In this document: in pieces, positions 39,125-47,797 of the stretch
Numbering within the stretch: position 1 is the first letter of the stretch
How the letters are laid out: each line of letters opens with the position of its first letter
Assembly: GCF_030397575.1 (NCBI RefSeq)
Contig: NZ_JAPNXS010000003.1
Span: forward strand, 248,001 to 312,000
Reading direction: 5' to 3'
DNA length: 64,000 nucleotides
Origin: Psychromonas sp. 14N.309.X.WAT.B.A12
Lineage (GTDB): Bacteria > Pseudomonadota > Gammaproteobacteria > Enterobacterales > Psychromonadaceae
Translations under genes and position numbers: made by a program
The notes under the pieces: generated by a model
The model's database searches: none
What the model was told of the DNA's origin: nothing
Seen by the model: only the letters and a program-made list of their open reading frames with translations

Positions 39125-40285
39125 ATGGTAAATACGAAAATAATAATTGTAGGTGGGGGGATGGTTGGTGCGCTATCAGCTCTATTACTCGCAAAACAGG
39201 GTAGTACTGTGCATCTAATTGAAAAATCTACCTTTGTTATGCCTAACAACAATGATCCTGTGGATCTTCGCGTATCTGCCTTCAGCGCGCAAAGCAAACA
39301 TTTACTTGAATTAGCCGGTGTTTGGAAAGATATTCCTAAAGAGCGCCTTTGTCCGTATAAAGGGTTGCAAACGTGGGAAAAAGGCAGCCAGAAACTGATT
39401 TTTTCGAGTGATGATATCGGTGCTGAACAATTGGGGTACATTGCTGAAAATAGGTGGATTCAAGCTGTATTATGGCAGGCATTACAAGGCATGCCTAACG
39501 TGCATATATATCAAGAAATGCAAGTTGCTAATGTTCAACAAGATCCAAAACAGGTTGTCGTTACCCTTCAAAACCACCAAGTTATTCAGGCTGAACTGTT
39601 ATTAGCTTGTGATGGTGCCAATTCAGCAGTACGTAATCATTTACAGATGCCGATGACCAGTTGGGATTATCGCCATCACTGTCTATTAATTAATATCACC
39701 ACTAACTGTGCTCAGCAGGATATAACATGGCAAGAGTTTAGAGAGACTGGTCCTTGTGCTTTTTTACCTTTAGCCGGTCACCATGCGAGTTTAGTTTGGT
39801 ATCACAGCCCACAAAAGATTAAGCATTTGCAAAGCCTTAACAATCTGCAGTTAAAGCAGGTCATTAAAGATGAATTTCCTATCTTAGACTTTGAGTTTGA
39901 AGTGGATGCAAAGGGGAGCTTTCCATTAACTCGTCGCCACGCTCAACATTATTATCAGGGCCGAGTTGCTTTGCTGGGAGACGCGGCACATACCATTAAT
40001 CCGTTAGCGGGGCAGGGAGTTAACCTAGGTTTTAAAGATGTGCAATGTCTAGTGGCATTATTAACTGAATGCAGTGATTTAGGCATACCCGAAATATTAA
40101 AGCGTTATCAATGTAAACGAAAACCTGCGAACTTATTAATGCAAACTGGCATGGATATTTTTTATAAAGTGAGTAAATCCGAATCGAATTTGATGCGTGT
40201 ACTACGTAAAAGTTTTCTAGGTGCCGCTCAGCAATCTGGACAGTTGAAAACACGGGTTATGCGCTATGCAATGGGGATTAATTAG
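39125..40285 (+). CDS. ubiF: UbiF, ubiquinone-synthesis FAD monooxygenase
   Basis: UbiF hydroxylates demethoxyubiquinol late in ubiquinone synthesis. The 386-residue flavoprotein has the FAD motif GGGMVG (10-15), the DG motif in LLACDGANSAVRN and the second FAD motif GDAAHTINPLAGQGVNLGFKD. UbiH and UbiI share these motifs; the divergent position next to miaB, as in E. coli, favours UbiF. The ATG at 39125 follows GAGG; an upstream in-frame GTG at 39107 lacks support. Confidence 0.88.
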   Translation: MVNTKIIIVGGGMVGALSALLLAKQGSTVHLIEKSTFVMPNNNDPVDLRVSAFSAQSKHLLELAGVWKDIPKERLCPYKGLQTWEKGSQKLIFSSDDIGAEQLGYIAENRWIQAVLWQALQGMPNVHIYQEMQVANVQQDPKQVVVTLQNHQVIQAELLLACDGANSAVRNHLQMPMTSWDYRHHCLLINITTNCAQQDITWQEFRETGPCAFLPLAGHHASLVWYHSPQKIKHLQSLNNLQLKQVIKDEFPILDFEFEVDAKGSFPLTRRHAQHYYQGRVALLGDAAHTINPLAGQGVNLGFKDVQCLVALLTECSDLGIPEILKRYQCKRKPANLLMQTGMDIFYKVSKSESNLMRVLRKSFLGAAQQSGQLKTRVMRYAMGIN

Positions 40286-40304
40286 ACTCAAATAGAAACT
40301 TAAA

Positions 40305-40339
40305 AATCTTCTAGGCTAATGAGGTTAACCTAGAAGATT
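40305..40339 (-). terminator. terminator between convergent ubiF and maeA
   Basis: A perfect 11-bp stem AATCTTCTAGG/CCTAGAAGATT with a 13-nt loop is followed on the minus strand by TTTAAG. It is best placed to end maeA transcripts, and may also stop ubiF. Confidence 0.75.
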
Positions 40340-40361
40340 GAGAGGAGTTTATTGTTTTAAT

Positions 40362-42044
40362 TTAGAAAGAAGTACGGCGATAATCACGGTATTGCGGTAG
40401 CCAGAAATTAGCCTGTAAACGGCGGTGCATATTCTCGTTAGTCACCGGTAATGCTAGGTTATCTTCTATTGCTTGTAGCGCAACGGCACAGGCAATTTTC
40501 TCACTGATTTTTTGAATTGCTTTTAATGGTGGTAATAAAGCGCCAGGTGCTTTTTCATATTCCATTGAAGCGTCAGCTAATGCTTGGCTTGCTACCATTA
40601 ACATATTGTCACTAATACCTGTAGCACGTGCAGCTAATACACCTAAGCCAATCCCTGGGAAAATGTAACTGTTGTTACATTGTGACACTTCAAAAGACTG
40701 TTCGTTGTACACAGTGTTCGGGAAAGGGCTACCTGTTGCAATAATTGCTTTGCCTTTACTCCAGTTAGTGATCTCTTGTGGTGTCGCTTCAACGCGAGAC
40801 GTTGGGTTAGAGAGCGGTAATACAATTGGGTTTTCAGTATTTTCACACAGGGCTTCTACCACACTCTGCGTAAATAGGCCTTTCTGACCACTTACACCAA
40901 ATAATACAGTGATTTTAGCTTGTTTCACGACCTGCTCTAGACCTAGTTTCTGACTCTTATCCCAGTTTTCAATATCAGTTTCTTTTTGGACAAGTGGCAC
41001 TTGGAAAGGTTGTAGCTCAGTCATGTTATCTGTTAATAAACCATAACGGTCAACCATAAATACTTGTTTACGTGCTTGCTCTTCAGTTAAACCTTCACGC
41101 TGCATTTGACGGATAATATGCTCTGCGATACCACAACCAGCCGAACCAGCACCTAAAAAGGCGATATTTTGTTCGCTTAGCTTTTGCCCTTTATTCAAAC
41201 AAGCAGCGATTAATGTGCCTACTGATACAGCTGCCGTTCCTTGAATATCATCATTGAAACAACATAGTTGATCGCGATATTTGTTTAATAGTGGTGTTGC
41301 ATTGGTTTGTGCAAAATCTTCAAATTGTAATAATACTTCTGGCCAACGACGTTTCACGGCTTGAATAAATAGGTCAACAAATTCGTTGTACTCTTCACCA
41401 TTGATACGTGGGTTACGCCACCCCATGTACATTGGATCTTCAAGTAATTGTGTATTATTAGTACCTACATCTAATAAAATAGGTAAACAGTGAGCAGGGC
41501 TGATACCACCGCAAGCTGTGTATAATGCTAATTTACCAATAGGGATGCCCATACCACCGATCCCTTGGTCGCCTAATCCTAAAATGCGCTCACCATCAGT
41601 TACTACAATGACTTTTACATTTTGCTTAGTTGCATTTTGTAGCATGTCATCAATTTTATGACGCTCAGGGTAAGAGATAAATAAACCACGTTTGCGGCGG
41701 TAGATTTTAGAAAACTTTTCACAAGCTTGACCTACTGTTGGGGTGTAAATCAATGGCATCACTTCTTCGATATGTTGCTCGATTAGGTGATGAAATAACG
41801 TTTCATTAGTATCTTGAATATTACGTAAGTAAATATGTTTATCTAAATCACTAGAGAAAGATGATAACTGTTGATAAGCACGTAAAGATTGCTCTTCAAT
41901 GGTTTCAATGGTGTGTGGTAATAACCCGGTTAAATTAAAGTTATCACGTTCTTCAGATGAGAAAGCGCTTCCTTTATTTAGTAGCGGTGCTTCTAGCAGA
42001 GCTGGACCAGCAAAGGGGATATATAAAGGACGTTTATTTGGCAT
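40362..42044 (-). CDS. maeA: NAD-dependent malic enzyme
   Basis: MaeA oxidatively decarboxylates malate to pyruvate with NAD+. The 560-residue protein has the length of the E. coli MaeA (SfcA) class without the phosphotransacetylase-like tail of MaeB. Motifs include [13 protein letters not shown], the metal-binding [11 protein letters not shown] and the nucleotide-binding [13 protein letters not shown]. It is a single-gene unit; the ribosome-binding site is weak. Its product, pyruvate, feeds the pdh complex encoded at the start of the window. Confidence 0.95.
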   Translation of the reverse strand: MPNKRPLYIPFAGPALLEAPLLNKGSAFSSEERDNFNLTGLLPHTIETIEEQSLRAYQQLSSFSSDLDKHIYLRNIQDTNETLFHHLIEQHIEEVMPLIYTPTVGQACEKFSKIYRRKRGLFISYPERHKIDDMLQNATKQNVKVIVVTDGERILGLGDQGIGGMGIPIGKLALYTACGGISPAHCLPILLDVGTNNTQLLEDPMYMGWRNPRINGEEYNEFVDLFIQAVKRRWPEVLLQFEDFAQTNATPLLNKYRDQLCCFNDDIQGTAAVSVGTLIAACLNKGQKLSEQNIAFLGAGSAGCGIAEHIIRQMQREGLTEEQARKQVFMVDRYGLLTDNMTELQPFQVPLVQKETDIENWDKSQKLGLEQVVKQAKITVLFGVSGQKGLFTQSVVEALCENTENPIVLPLSNPTSRVEATPQEITNWSKGKAIIATGSPFPNTVYNEQSFEVSQCNNSYIFPGIGLGVLAARATGISDNMLMVASQALADASMEYEKAPGALLPPLKAIQKISEKIACAVALQAIEDNLALPVTNENMHRRLQANFWLPQYRDYRRTSF

Positions 42045-42164
42045 AATAAATTCTTCTCAGTAGACAAAAGCGTAAGGCGAAATGCTATTTAAGTGCATTA
42101 TGTGAAAGTTGTGTGGATCTTATAAAAATATTGTTACTTGATCATTAAATAACTTCATTTTTTG

Positions 42165-43073
42165 TTAGATTAATGCAAGTTTATCTTTTTTGAAGTGATC
42201 TTTTAAATAATCTATCAATAATCTTAACTTTTTCGAGTCTGCTCCGCCTGGTGGGAACACCGCATAGACATCAATATCATTTAATTGATAATCAGCGAGT
42301 ACTTGCACTAAGCTCCCTTGTTTTAATTTTGGCTGGGCGTCATAGAGAGGGATACGACCAATACCATGCCCGCCTTCTACAAAGGCAGTTCGTGCCGCAG
42401 CATTATTAGTACTTATTTTCCCGGTTAACTTTACTGTATAGGATCTTTTACCTTTTTTTAGGGTAACAGAGTGTCCTGCTAATTGATAAATAACCCATTG
42501 ATGGGACGCTAATTGTGCTGGTGTGCTAGGCTGACCGTATTTGGTCAAATAATCAGGAGAAGCATATAAATGCGTAGTTAGGCTAGATAGCTTGGTTGCC
42601 TGCAACCCTGAATCTGTTAATGCAGCACCTCGAATAGCAATATCAAAGCCTTCTCTAATAATATTAACCACTTCATCACTTAGGTTGACTTCTAATTGTA
42701 TGCTTGGGTAGTGCTGAGCAAAAGCATTTAAGGCAGGCACAATCGCATGTAATCCGACACTCATAGGACAACTAATTTTGATGAGTCCTGTTGGGTTTTC
42801 TTTTAAGTTTTCGATCTGTTGATTGGCAGCTAATGCGGCGTCAACAATCACTTTACAACGTTGATAATATTGTTCACCAGCCTCTGTTAAGGCGATACTT
42901 CGCGTTGAACGATTAAGTAATTTTATGCCTAATTGTGTTTCTAGTTTTTTAAGGTGATAACTCACCACAGCACGTGATAGCTTTAAATGCTTAGCCGCTG
43001 CGCTAAAGTTGCCTTGCTCAATCACTTGGGCAAACACAACCATACTTTTTAACTGTTCAAATGAGAGTTCCAT
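42165..43073 (-). CDS. LysR-family transcriptional regulator
   Basis: This 302-residue LysR protein has an N-terminal winged helix (about 5-65, with GNFSAAAKHLKLSRAVVSYHLKKLE) and a periplasmic-binding-like effector domain (about 92-295). It is divergent from a DJ-1/PfpI gene across 184 bp, a standard layout for a LysR regulator and its target. The gap contains the palindrome ATTGTAT-N9-ATACAAT, a likely operator. The effector is unknown. Confidence 0.88.
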   Translation of the reverse strand: MELSFEQLKSMVVFAQVIEQGNFSAAAKHLKLSRAVVSYHLKKLETQLGIKLLNRSTRSIALTEAGEQYYQRCKVIVDAALAANQQIENLKENPTGLIKISCPMSVGLHAIVPALNAFAQHYPSIQLEVNLSDEVVNIIREGFDIAIRGAALTDSGLQATKLSSLTTHLYASPDYLTKYGQPSTPAQLASHQWVIYQLAGHSVTLKKGKRSYTVKLTGKISTNNAAARTAFVEGGHGIGRIPLYDAQPKLKQGSLVQVLADYQLNDIDVYAVFPPGGADSKKLRLLIDYLKDHFKKDKLALI

Positions 43074-43110
43074 AAACCTACGACGCGAATAATGACATGT
43101 AATAAGCTCT

Positions 43111-43133
43111 ATTGTATCAATTTTTAATACAAT
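43111..43133. promoter_or_regulatory. candidate LysR operator
   Basis: The inverted repeat ATTGTAT-N9-ATACAAT contains the T-N11-A pattern of LysR boxes. It lies 38 bp from the LysR start and 125 bp from the divergent DJ-1 gene. Binding is inferred from position and symmetry. Confidence 0.5.
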
Positions 43134-43257
43134 GATGTTGATAAAGTATGCATTGTTCAGTTTTGGTGTGAGTCTATAATGAATTCAATCGCTACCGATA
43201 TCGATCACTTAATCAGTATTACTAGCAATTAAATACATTTAAAATGAGGTTATTATC

Positions 43258-43944
43258 ATGAGCAAGAAAATTTTAATGGTTATCACATCGCATGATCAAC
43301 TAGGCGACACAGGCAAAAAAACTGGTTTCTGGATTGAAGAATTTGCAGCACCTTATTACGTATTTAAAGATGCTGGTTTAGACATTACATTAGCATCGCC
43401 TTTAGGTGGTCAACCACCGATTGACCCATCAAGCGAATTAGATGATTTTGTTACAGATGCCACTAAACGTTTCGATAAAGATCAAGAAACAAAACAACAC
43501 TTAGCTAATACAGTGGCGCTGTCTTCAGTTAATCAAGCTGATTTTGATGCAGTATTCTATCCTGGTGGTCACGGACCTTTATGGGATTTAGCTACAGATG
43601 CTACTTCAATTGCCTTAATTGAGTCGTTCTTAGGTGCAAATAAACCTGTCGGTGCAGTATGCCATGCAAGTGCTGTATTATTAGATGTAAAAGACAGTGC
43701 AGGTGAGTTTGCAGTTAAAGGCAAAGCGATTGCAGGTTTCACAAACAGTGAAGAAGAAGCTGTTCAACTAACTGATATTGTGCCTTTCTTAGTAGAAGAT
43801 GAACTCATTAAACGTGGTGCAGATTACCAAAAAGCCGATGATTGGACTGCTTTTGCCGTGCAAGATGGTTTAATTATCTCTGGTCAAAACCCTGCTAGTT
43901 CAGAGCTGGTGGCTGAAAAATTATTAGCACAACTAGACGCTTAA
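43258..43944 (+). CDS. DJ-1/PfpI family protein, Hsp31-like
   Basis: This 228-residue class-I glutamine-amidotransferase-fold protein resembles Hsp31-type glyoxalase III and chaperones. The nucleophile elbow is GAVCHASAV (Cys135, His136), with a conserved acidic residue near Glu27 (GFWIEEFAAPY) and the YPGGHGPLWDL segment. Members detoxify methylglyoxal or protect proteins; which applies here is not shown. The ribosome-binding site is AGG. It is probably controlled by the divergent LysR gene and is followed by a terminator. Confidence 0.85.
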   Translation: MSKKILMVITSHDQLGDTGKKTGFWIEEFAAPYYVFKDAGLDITLASPLGGQPPIDPSSELDDFVTDATKRFDKDQETKQHLANTVALSSVNQADFDAVFYPGGHGPLWDLATDATSIALIESFLGANKPVGAVCHASAVLLDVKDSAGEFAVKGKAIAGFTNSEEEAVQLTDIVPFLVEDELIKRGADYQKADDWTAFAVQDGLIISGQNPASSELVAEKLLAQLDA

Positions 43945-43963
43945 TCTATCGCTACACTTGTTG

Positions 43964-43994
43964 ACCGCAATGAATGTTATTCATTGCGGTTTTT
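43964..43994 (+). terminator. terminator after the Hsp31-like gene
   Basis: A perfect 11-bp stem ACCGCAATGAA/TTCATTGCGGT with a TGTTA loop is followed by TTTT. It may serve the convergent small Zn-ribbon gene as well. Confidence 0.88.
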
Positions 43995-44003
43995 AAGGAT
44001 AAA

Positions 44004-44192
44004 TCAATTATCGCTACTGACAGTTACACTTAACTCACCACTACCATCATCACAGACAAAGAAGTTAATAGGCTGACAACAGACTTGGCAATCTTCTATA
44101 TATTCTTGGTCAGTATCAGAAGGGTCTAATAAGATCACTATACTCTCACCGCAATAAGGACAGTGGATATTTTCTTCTTGAAGGAATGCCAT
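44004..44192 (-). CDS. CPXCG-motif cysteine-rich protein
   Basis: This 62-residue acidic protein has two Cys pairs, CPYCG (11-15) and CQVC (about 35-38) plus a further Cys, typical of the small 'CPXCG motif-containing cysteine-rich' family, probably a zinc ribbon. The ATG follows GAGGAGAA. The function of the family is unknown. It is a single gene, convergent with the Hsp31-like gene. Confidence 0.85.
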   Translation of the reverse strand: MAFLQEENIHCPYCGESIVILLDPSDTDQEYIEDCQVCCQPINFFVCDDGSGELSVTVSSDN

Positions 44193-44431
44193 CTTGTGTT
44201 TCTCCTCTGAATACTTATTTCATTTAATAATAATGTAACTTATCTTTTTGTTTTAATATCAAGTTGCTTTTATAGTAATACCAATCTAATTGATTAATGG
44301 ATCTGTTTTACTTATTACATTAAGTCGTTTTTGTAACGAAAATTTAGGGGACTTATTTAATCTAATGGAATGAGTATAGTGACTGACGAATCATGAATAC
44401 TTCAATGAACCTTAATAAGGAAAAGTAGGCG

Positions 44432-45019
44432 ATGAATATTGCGATATACATATATGACAATGCAGAGGTGCTTGATTTCTCTGGACCATTTGAAGTGTTG
44501 AGCACTGCGAAACGATTGGCTAATAAAGATTGGGATATTTTTTTAGTTTCTGAAATGTCGAATCTGGTGCAAGCGCGGGGTGGTTTCCCTGTGAAAGCGC
44601 ATTATTCATTTGTAGATCACCCAAGTATTGATCTACTTATTGTAGTTGGCGGTGTACATACTGAAGAAATGCAAAAGACGAAGGTCATCAACTGGATTAC
44701 CGATGTGGCAGCTCAATCATCAAAGGTATTATCTGTTTGTACTGGCGCATTTTTGTTAGCAGAAGCGGGTTTATTAGATGGTTTGAAAGTAACAACGCAT
44801 TGGGAAGATATCGAAGACTTAAGAAAGACTTATCCTTTATTGCAGGTAATTAGTGGTCAACGATGGGTCGCGCAAGATAAATATATCACTTCGGGAGGGA
44901 TATCCGCTGGTATTGATATGAGTTTACAGTTAGTGTCTGAATTGGATTCTTTGTCTTTAGCTGAAAAGACTGCTAAGCAAATGGAATACCACTGGCAAAA
45001 AACACCACTTAATACTTAG
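44432..45019 (+). CDS. DJ-1/PfpI family protein, isonitrile hydratase-like
   Basis: This 195-residue protein has the DJ-1/PfpI fold of the isonitrile-hydratase and AraC-N-terminal type: Asp15 in EVLDFSGPFEV, the nucleophile Cys103 in LSVCTGAFLLAEAGLLDG, THWED, and TSGGISAGIDMSL. The Asp/Cys pair matches catalytic positions of isonitrile hydratase, but activity cannot be claimed from sequence. It lacks the AraC DNA-binding domain, so it is not a regulator of that type. It is followed 28 bp later by a LysE-type exporter. Confidence 0.82.
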   Translation: MNIAIYIYDNAEVLDFSGPFEVLSTAKRLANKDWDIFLVSEMSNLVQARGGFPVKAHYSFVDHPSIDLLIVVGGVHTEEMQKTKVINWITDVAAQSSKVLSVCTGAFLLAEAGLLDGLKVTTHWEDIEDLRKTYPLLQVISGQRWVAQDKYITSGGISAGIDMSLQLVSELDSLSLAEKTAKQMEYHWQKTPLNT

Positions 45020-45047
45020 TAGTATTTGATATTAAAAAGGCCTACAG

Positions 45048-45683
45048 ATGGATATTGTAAATTATCTACCCGAACTATTGTCTGTCACTGTGATTGCTAT
45101 TTTTATGGCAATCAGTCCTGGTGCTGACTTTGTGATGATCACTCGTAATAGTCTATTTCATGGCAGGCAAAGTGGCCTTTATTCTGCACTGGGCATAGGG
45201 TTAGCGATCTGGATACATGTTGCTTACTCTATTGCAGGCTTGGCCATAATCATCTCTAAATCTATTCTGTTATTTTCATTAATAAAATATCTTGGTGCGG
45301 CTTATCTCATCTATATTGGTTATAAAACCTTGACTGCTAAAAGTAAACTCAATGACATGCAACAAACGGATAGCGAGCCATTATCTAACTTTGCTGCGTT
45401 AAAGTTAGGTTTTATTACTAATGCTTTAAATCCGAAAACTACTTTGTTCTTCTTAAGCTTATTTACACAGGTGGTCAACCCCTCTACGCCTGTATCGATA
45501 CAAATACTATATGGGCTGATTATTTGTTTGGCACATATTGCTTGGTTTTCAATGGTCTCTATGTTTTTTAGCCACCCTGCATTAGTGAGTAAATTTAATA
45601 TTCACAAACAAAAAATAGAAAAGGTTGTAGGTAGTGTATTAATTGGTTTTGGTATAAAGGTTGCTGTAACAACTAACAACTAA
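45048..45683 (+). CDS. LysE/RhtB family amino-acid exporter
   Basis: This 211-residue inner-membrane protein has the LysE/RhtB layout of about six helices and the conserved N-terminal motif ISPGADFVMITRNSLFHGRQSGLYSALGIG plus ALNPKTTLFF. The family exports amino acids or their analogues; the substrate is unknown. It is probably co-transcribed with the DJ-1 gene upstream. Its last codons and stop lie in a 7-bp tandem repeat. Confidence 0.88.
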   Translation: MDIVNYLPELLSVTVIAIFMAISPGADFVMITRNSLFHGRQSGLYSALGIGLAIWIHVAYSIAGLAIIISKSILLFSLIKYLGAAYLIYIGYKTLTAKSKLNDMQQTDSEPLSNFAALKLGFITNALNPKTTLFFLSLFTQVVNPSTPVSIQILYGLIICLAHIAWFSMVSMFFSHPALVSKFNIHKQKIEKVVGSVLIGFGIKVAVTTNN

Positions 45684-45694
45684 CAACTAACAAC
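45668..45694. repeat. 7-bp tandem repeat AACAACT across a stop codon
   Basis: Nearly four copies of AACAACT begin inside the last codons of the LysE-type gene and run past its TAA. Because the unit is 7 bp, a gain or loss of one copy would change the reading frame at the very C-terminus. Confidence 0.85.
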
Positions 45695-46171
45695 AAGCAA
45701 AGTCGAAAAACATTGATAAGCGGATAGTAGTCTACCCAAGCATGTTTAAGGGCTATTACTGGGATACCCATAGATATTGTTTTTCTATTATGCATTTATG
45801 CATTCTTTTCATATCTGATTTTTAACAAAAACAGGAAATTTACCTTTGTTTTCTTGATCAATTTGACAAACAATATAAACCAAAATAAATAATGTTTGCT
45901 TCAAATAATAGCATTGTATTGTTACCAACTCTTACTATTCTGTTTCATTCTTGTTGTTAGTCAAATACCTTAATCTTTGCTTCTTTATTAACATAATGAT
46001 CATATAACAAGCTTAACCTTTTAGGTTTTCTCGAATATGTAATCATCTAAGATCCTTTCTTAATATTCTGATTTTAAATGAAAAAACAGTTATTTTTCTT
46101 AATATCTCTACTAAGTTACCTTGCTTTTATATGGTTATTTTAAAGTAATTTTTTTGTTAAAGTATATTTAC

Positions 46172-46183
46172 TTAGCTTGCTAA
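46172..46183. promoter_or_regulatory. SlyA-type operator 1
   Basis: TTAGCTTGCTAA is a near-perfect copy of the known SlyA consensus TTAGCAAGCTAA, differing only in the central dinucleotide. It lies 57 bp upstream of the slyA-type gene. Confidence 0.75.
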
Positions 46184-46207
46184 CTAATGTTAAGGTGCGC
46201 GTTTTTG

Positions 46208-46221
46208 GTTAGCCTGCTAAC
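46208..46221. promoter_or_regulatory. SlyA-type operator 2
   Basis: GTTAGCCTGCTAAC again has the TTAGC-N2-GCTAA pattern. It is centred 37 bp from operator 1 and just before the ribosome-binding site, so binding would block transcription of the operon, including the regulator's own gene. Confidence 0.75.
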
Positions 46222-46239
46222 TATTATTTGGAGGCCTTA

Positions 46240-46719
46240 ATGGATAAACAAGTACCTTTTCATGAAACGCTCAATTTAACCTTGATCGGTAATATGGGGC
46301 GGGTAAACCGTTTATGCCGTGAAGCTGTGACTCATGCGGTTGAACCCTTAGGTCTGACACAATCGCGTTGGACGACTTTGATGCATATAAAAATGTTATC
46401 GGAAGGTGTGACGCAGTTAGAGATTGCGCATAGTTTATCTATCGAAATGCCATCTTTGACTCGAACATTAAAACAGTTGGAAGAACAGTCATTAATTATT
46501 CGACGTATCGATGAGCAAGATAAACGCAGCAAAAAGATTTATTTTACTGAACAAGGACGGGAAATATTAAGCACTCTGCAAGCGGAAATCGATGAAATAA
46601 CACAAAAAATTTATAGTGGGTTAAATCTGCAACAGCTTGATGCAATGGCCCATACTTTAATTAAACTAGAGCAAAATGCACAAACATGTATTAAACAGCA
46701 AATGCAAAAGAAAGGCTAA
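46240..46719 (+). CDS. slyA: SlyA-like MarR-family regulator
   Basis: This 159-residue winged-helix regulator aligns with SlyA along its length (LGLTQSRWTTLMHI, IEMPSLTRTLKQLEEQSLIIRR, DKRSKKIYFTEQG). SlyA-type proteins repress or derepress efflux and virulence genes and respond to small aromatic compounds. The ATG at 46240 follows TTGGAGGCC; the upstream TTG is part of that site. Two SlyA-like boxes precede it. It is followed after three bases by the HlyD-type gene, so it likely controls its own efflux operon. Confidence 0.85.
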   Translation: MDKQVPFHETLNLTLIGNMGRVNRLCREAVTHAVEPLGLTQSRWTTLMHIKMLSEGVTQLEIAHSLSIEMPSLTRTLKQLEEQSLIIRRIDEQDKRSKKIYFTEQGREILSTLQAEIDEITQKIYSGLNLQQLDAMAHTLIKLEQNAQTCIKQQMQKKG

Positions 46720-46722
46720 GAA

Positions 46723-47787
46723 ATGACACCAGAAGAAAAATTTACACATTACGTTAGATATTCAGTGATTGGGTTTATCTGCGTGTTTATCTATTACTTG
46801 ATTGCTGATGTGTTTTTACCTGTAACGCCACAGGCGCGTGTATATCATTCAGTGGTACAAATCTCTCCACAGATTAGTGGCAGAATTGTCAATGTAGCTG
46901 TTAATGATAACCAAACAGTCAAAGCAGGGGATCTGCTGTTTGAGATTGATCCTGGGCCTTATCAGTTAGCATTACAACAAGCACAATTAACATTGGCAGA
47001 TGCACGCCTTCAGAACAAACGTTTTGATAGCAATATAAAAGCAATACAGGCTCAAATTGCTGCATCTAAGGCTACGCTTCATGAGAAAAAGTTATTAAAA
47101 GAGAGAGGCGAAAAGCTATTTAAACAGAAAACAGTTTCTCAGCAAGATTTAGAAAGTCTGCTTGCTAATTATGAAGTTAGTAAGGCCAATCAAGCTGCCT
47201 TAGAGGCACAGTTATCAGAAGCAATATTAGCTCGTGGTGATAAAGGGGAAGATAACCTAGCGATTCGTCATGCTGTTAACCAAGTGTCACAGGCAGAACT
47301 TAATTTATCTTACACCAAAGTAAGGGCGTTAAGTGATGGGGTAGTAACTAACTTACAATTATTAGATGGCTCCTATGCCACAGCAGGGAAACCATTATTA
47401 GCAGTGGTCTCTAAAAAAGCAGATTTAGTGGCAGATTTCAGAGAAAAATCGTTGATGAATATGCATAAAGATAGCTTAGCAAGAGTGGTGTTTGATAGTC
47501 GCCCTGGTGAAGTTTATCAAGCTAAAATAAGCAGTTTTGAAGCGGGTGTGAGCAGTGGTCAATTAAGTGCAAATGGTTTATTGAGCACAACAGAAACTAG
47601 TACGCGTTGGGTGCGAGATGCACAGCGTCAGCGCCTTCATTTTACTGTGCTCGGTGATACTCAATTTCTCTCATTAATGCCAAGTGGAGCACGTGCAACG
47701 GTGCAATTATTACCTGATAACATTATTGGACAGTGGTTTGGGGCGTTGCAAATTCGCTTGATTAGTTGGTTGCATTACATCTATTAA
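46723..47787 (+). CDS. HlyD-family membrane fusion protein
   Basis: This 354-residue periplasmic adaptor has one N-terminal membrane helix (about 12-30), a split biotinyl/lipoyl-like domain (SPQISGRIVNVAVNDNQTVKAGD and LSYTKVRALSDGVVTNL), a coiled-coil hairpin (about 75-180) and a beta-barrel domain. It resembles the EmrA/AaeA group. With the following FUSC-type protein it should form an aromatic-acid or drug efflux pump. It starts three bases after slyA. Confidence 0.9.
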   Translation: MTPEEKFTHYVRYSVIGFICVFIYYLIADVFLPVTPQARVYHSVVQISPQISGRIVNVAVNDNQTVKAGDLLFEIDPGPYQLALQQAQLTLADARLQNKRFDSNIKAIQAQIAASKATLHEKKLLKERGEKLFKQKTVSQQDLESLLANYEVSKANQAALEAQLSEAILARGDKGEDNLAIRHAVNQVSQAELNLSYTKVRALSDGVVTNLQLLDGSYATAGKPLLAVVSKKADLVADFREKSLMNMHKDSLARVVFDSRPGEVYQAKISSFEAGVSSGQLSANGLLSTTETSTRWVRDAQRQRLHFTVLGDTQFLSLMPSGARATVQLLPDNIIGQWFGALQIRLISWLHYIY

Positions 47788-47797
47788 GGGAGGCGTT

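Larger units (their letters stand above)
45696..46227. other. AT-rich non-coding region upstream of slyA
   Basis: No conserved gene is seen. It holds a 21-codon hydrophobic open frame at 46078-46143 without a ribosome-binding site, and two SlyA-like boxes near its right end. The middle, about 45700-46070, shows nothing I recognise. Confidence 0.5.

Noticed and set aside
44270-44300. ATAGTAATACCAATCTAATT stretch looked like the end of a dispersed repeat
   Set aside because: No second copy or inverted terminal partner was found in the window, so a mobile element cannot be supported.
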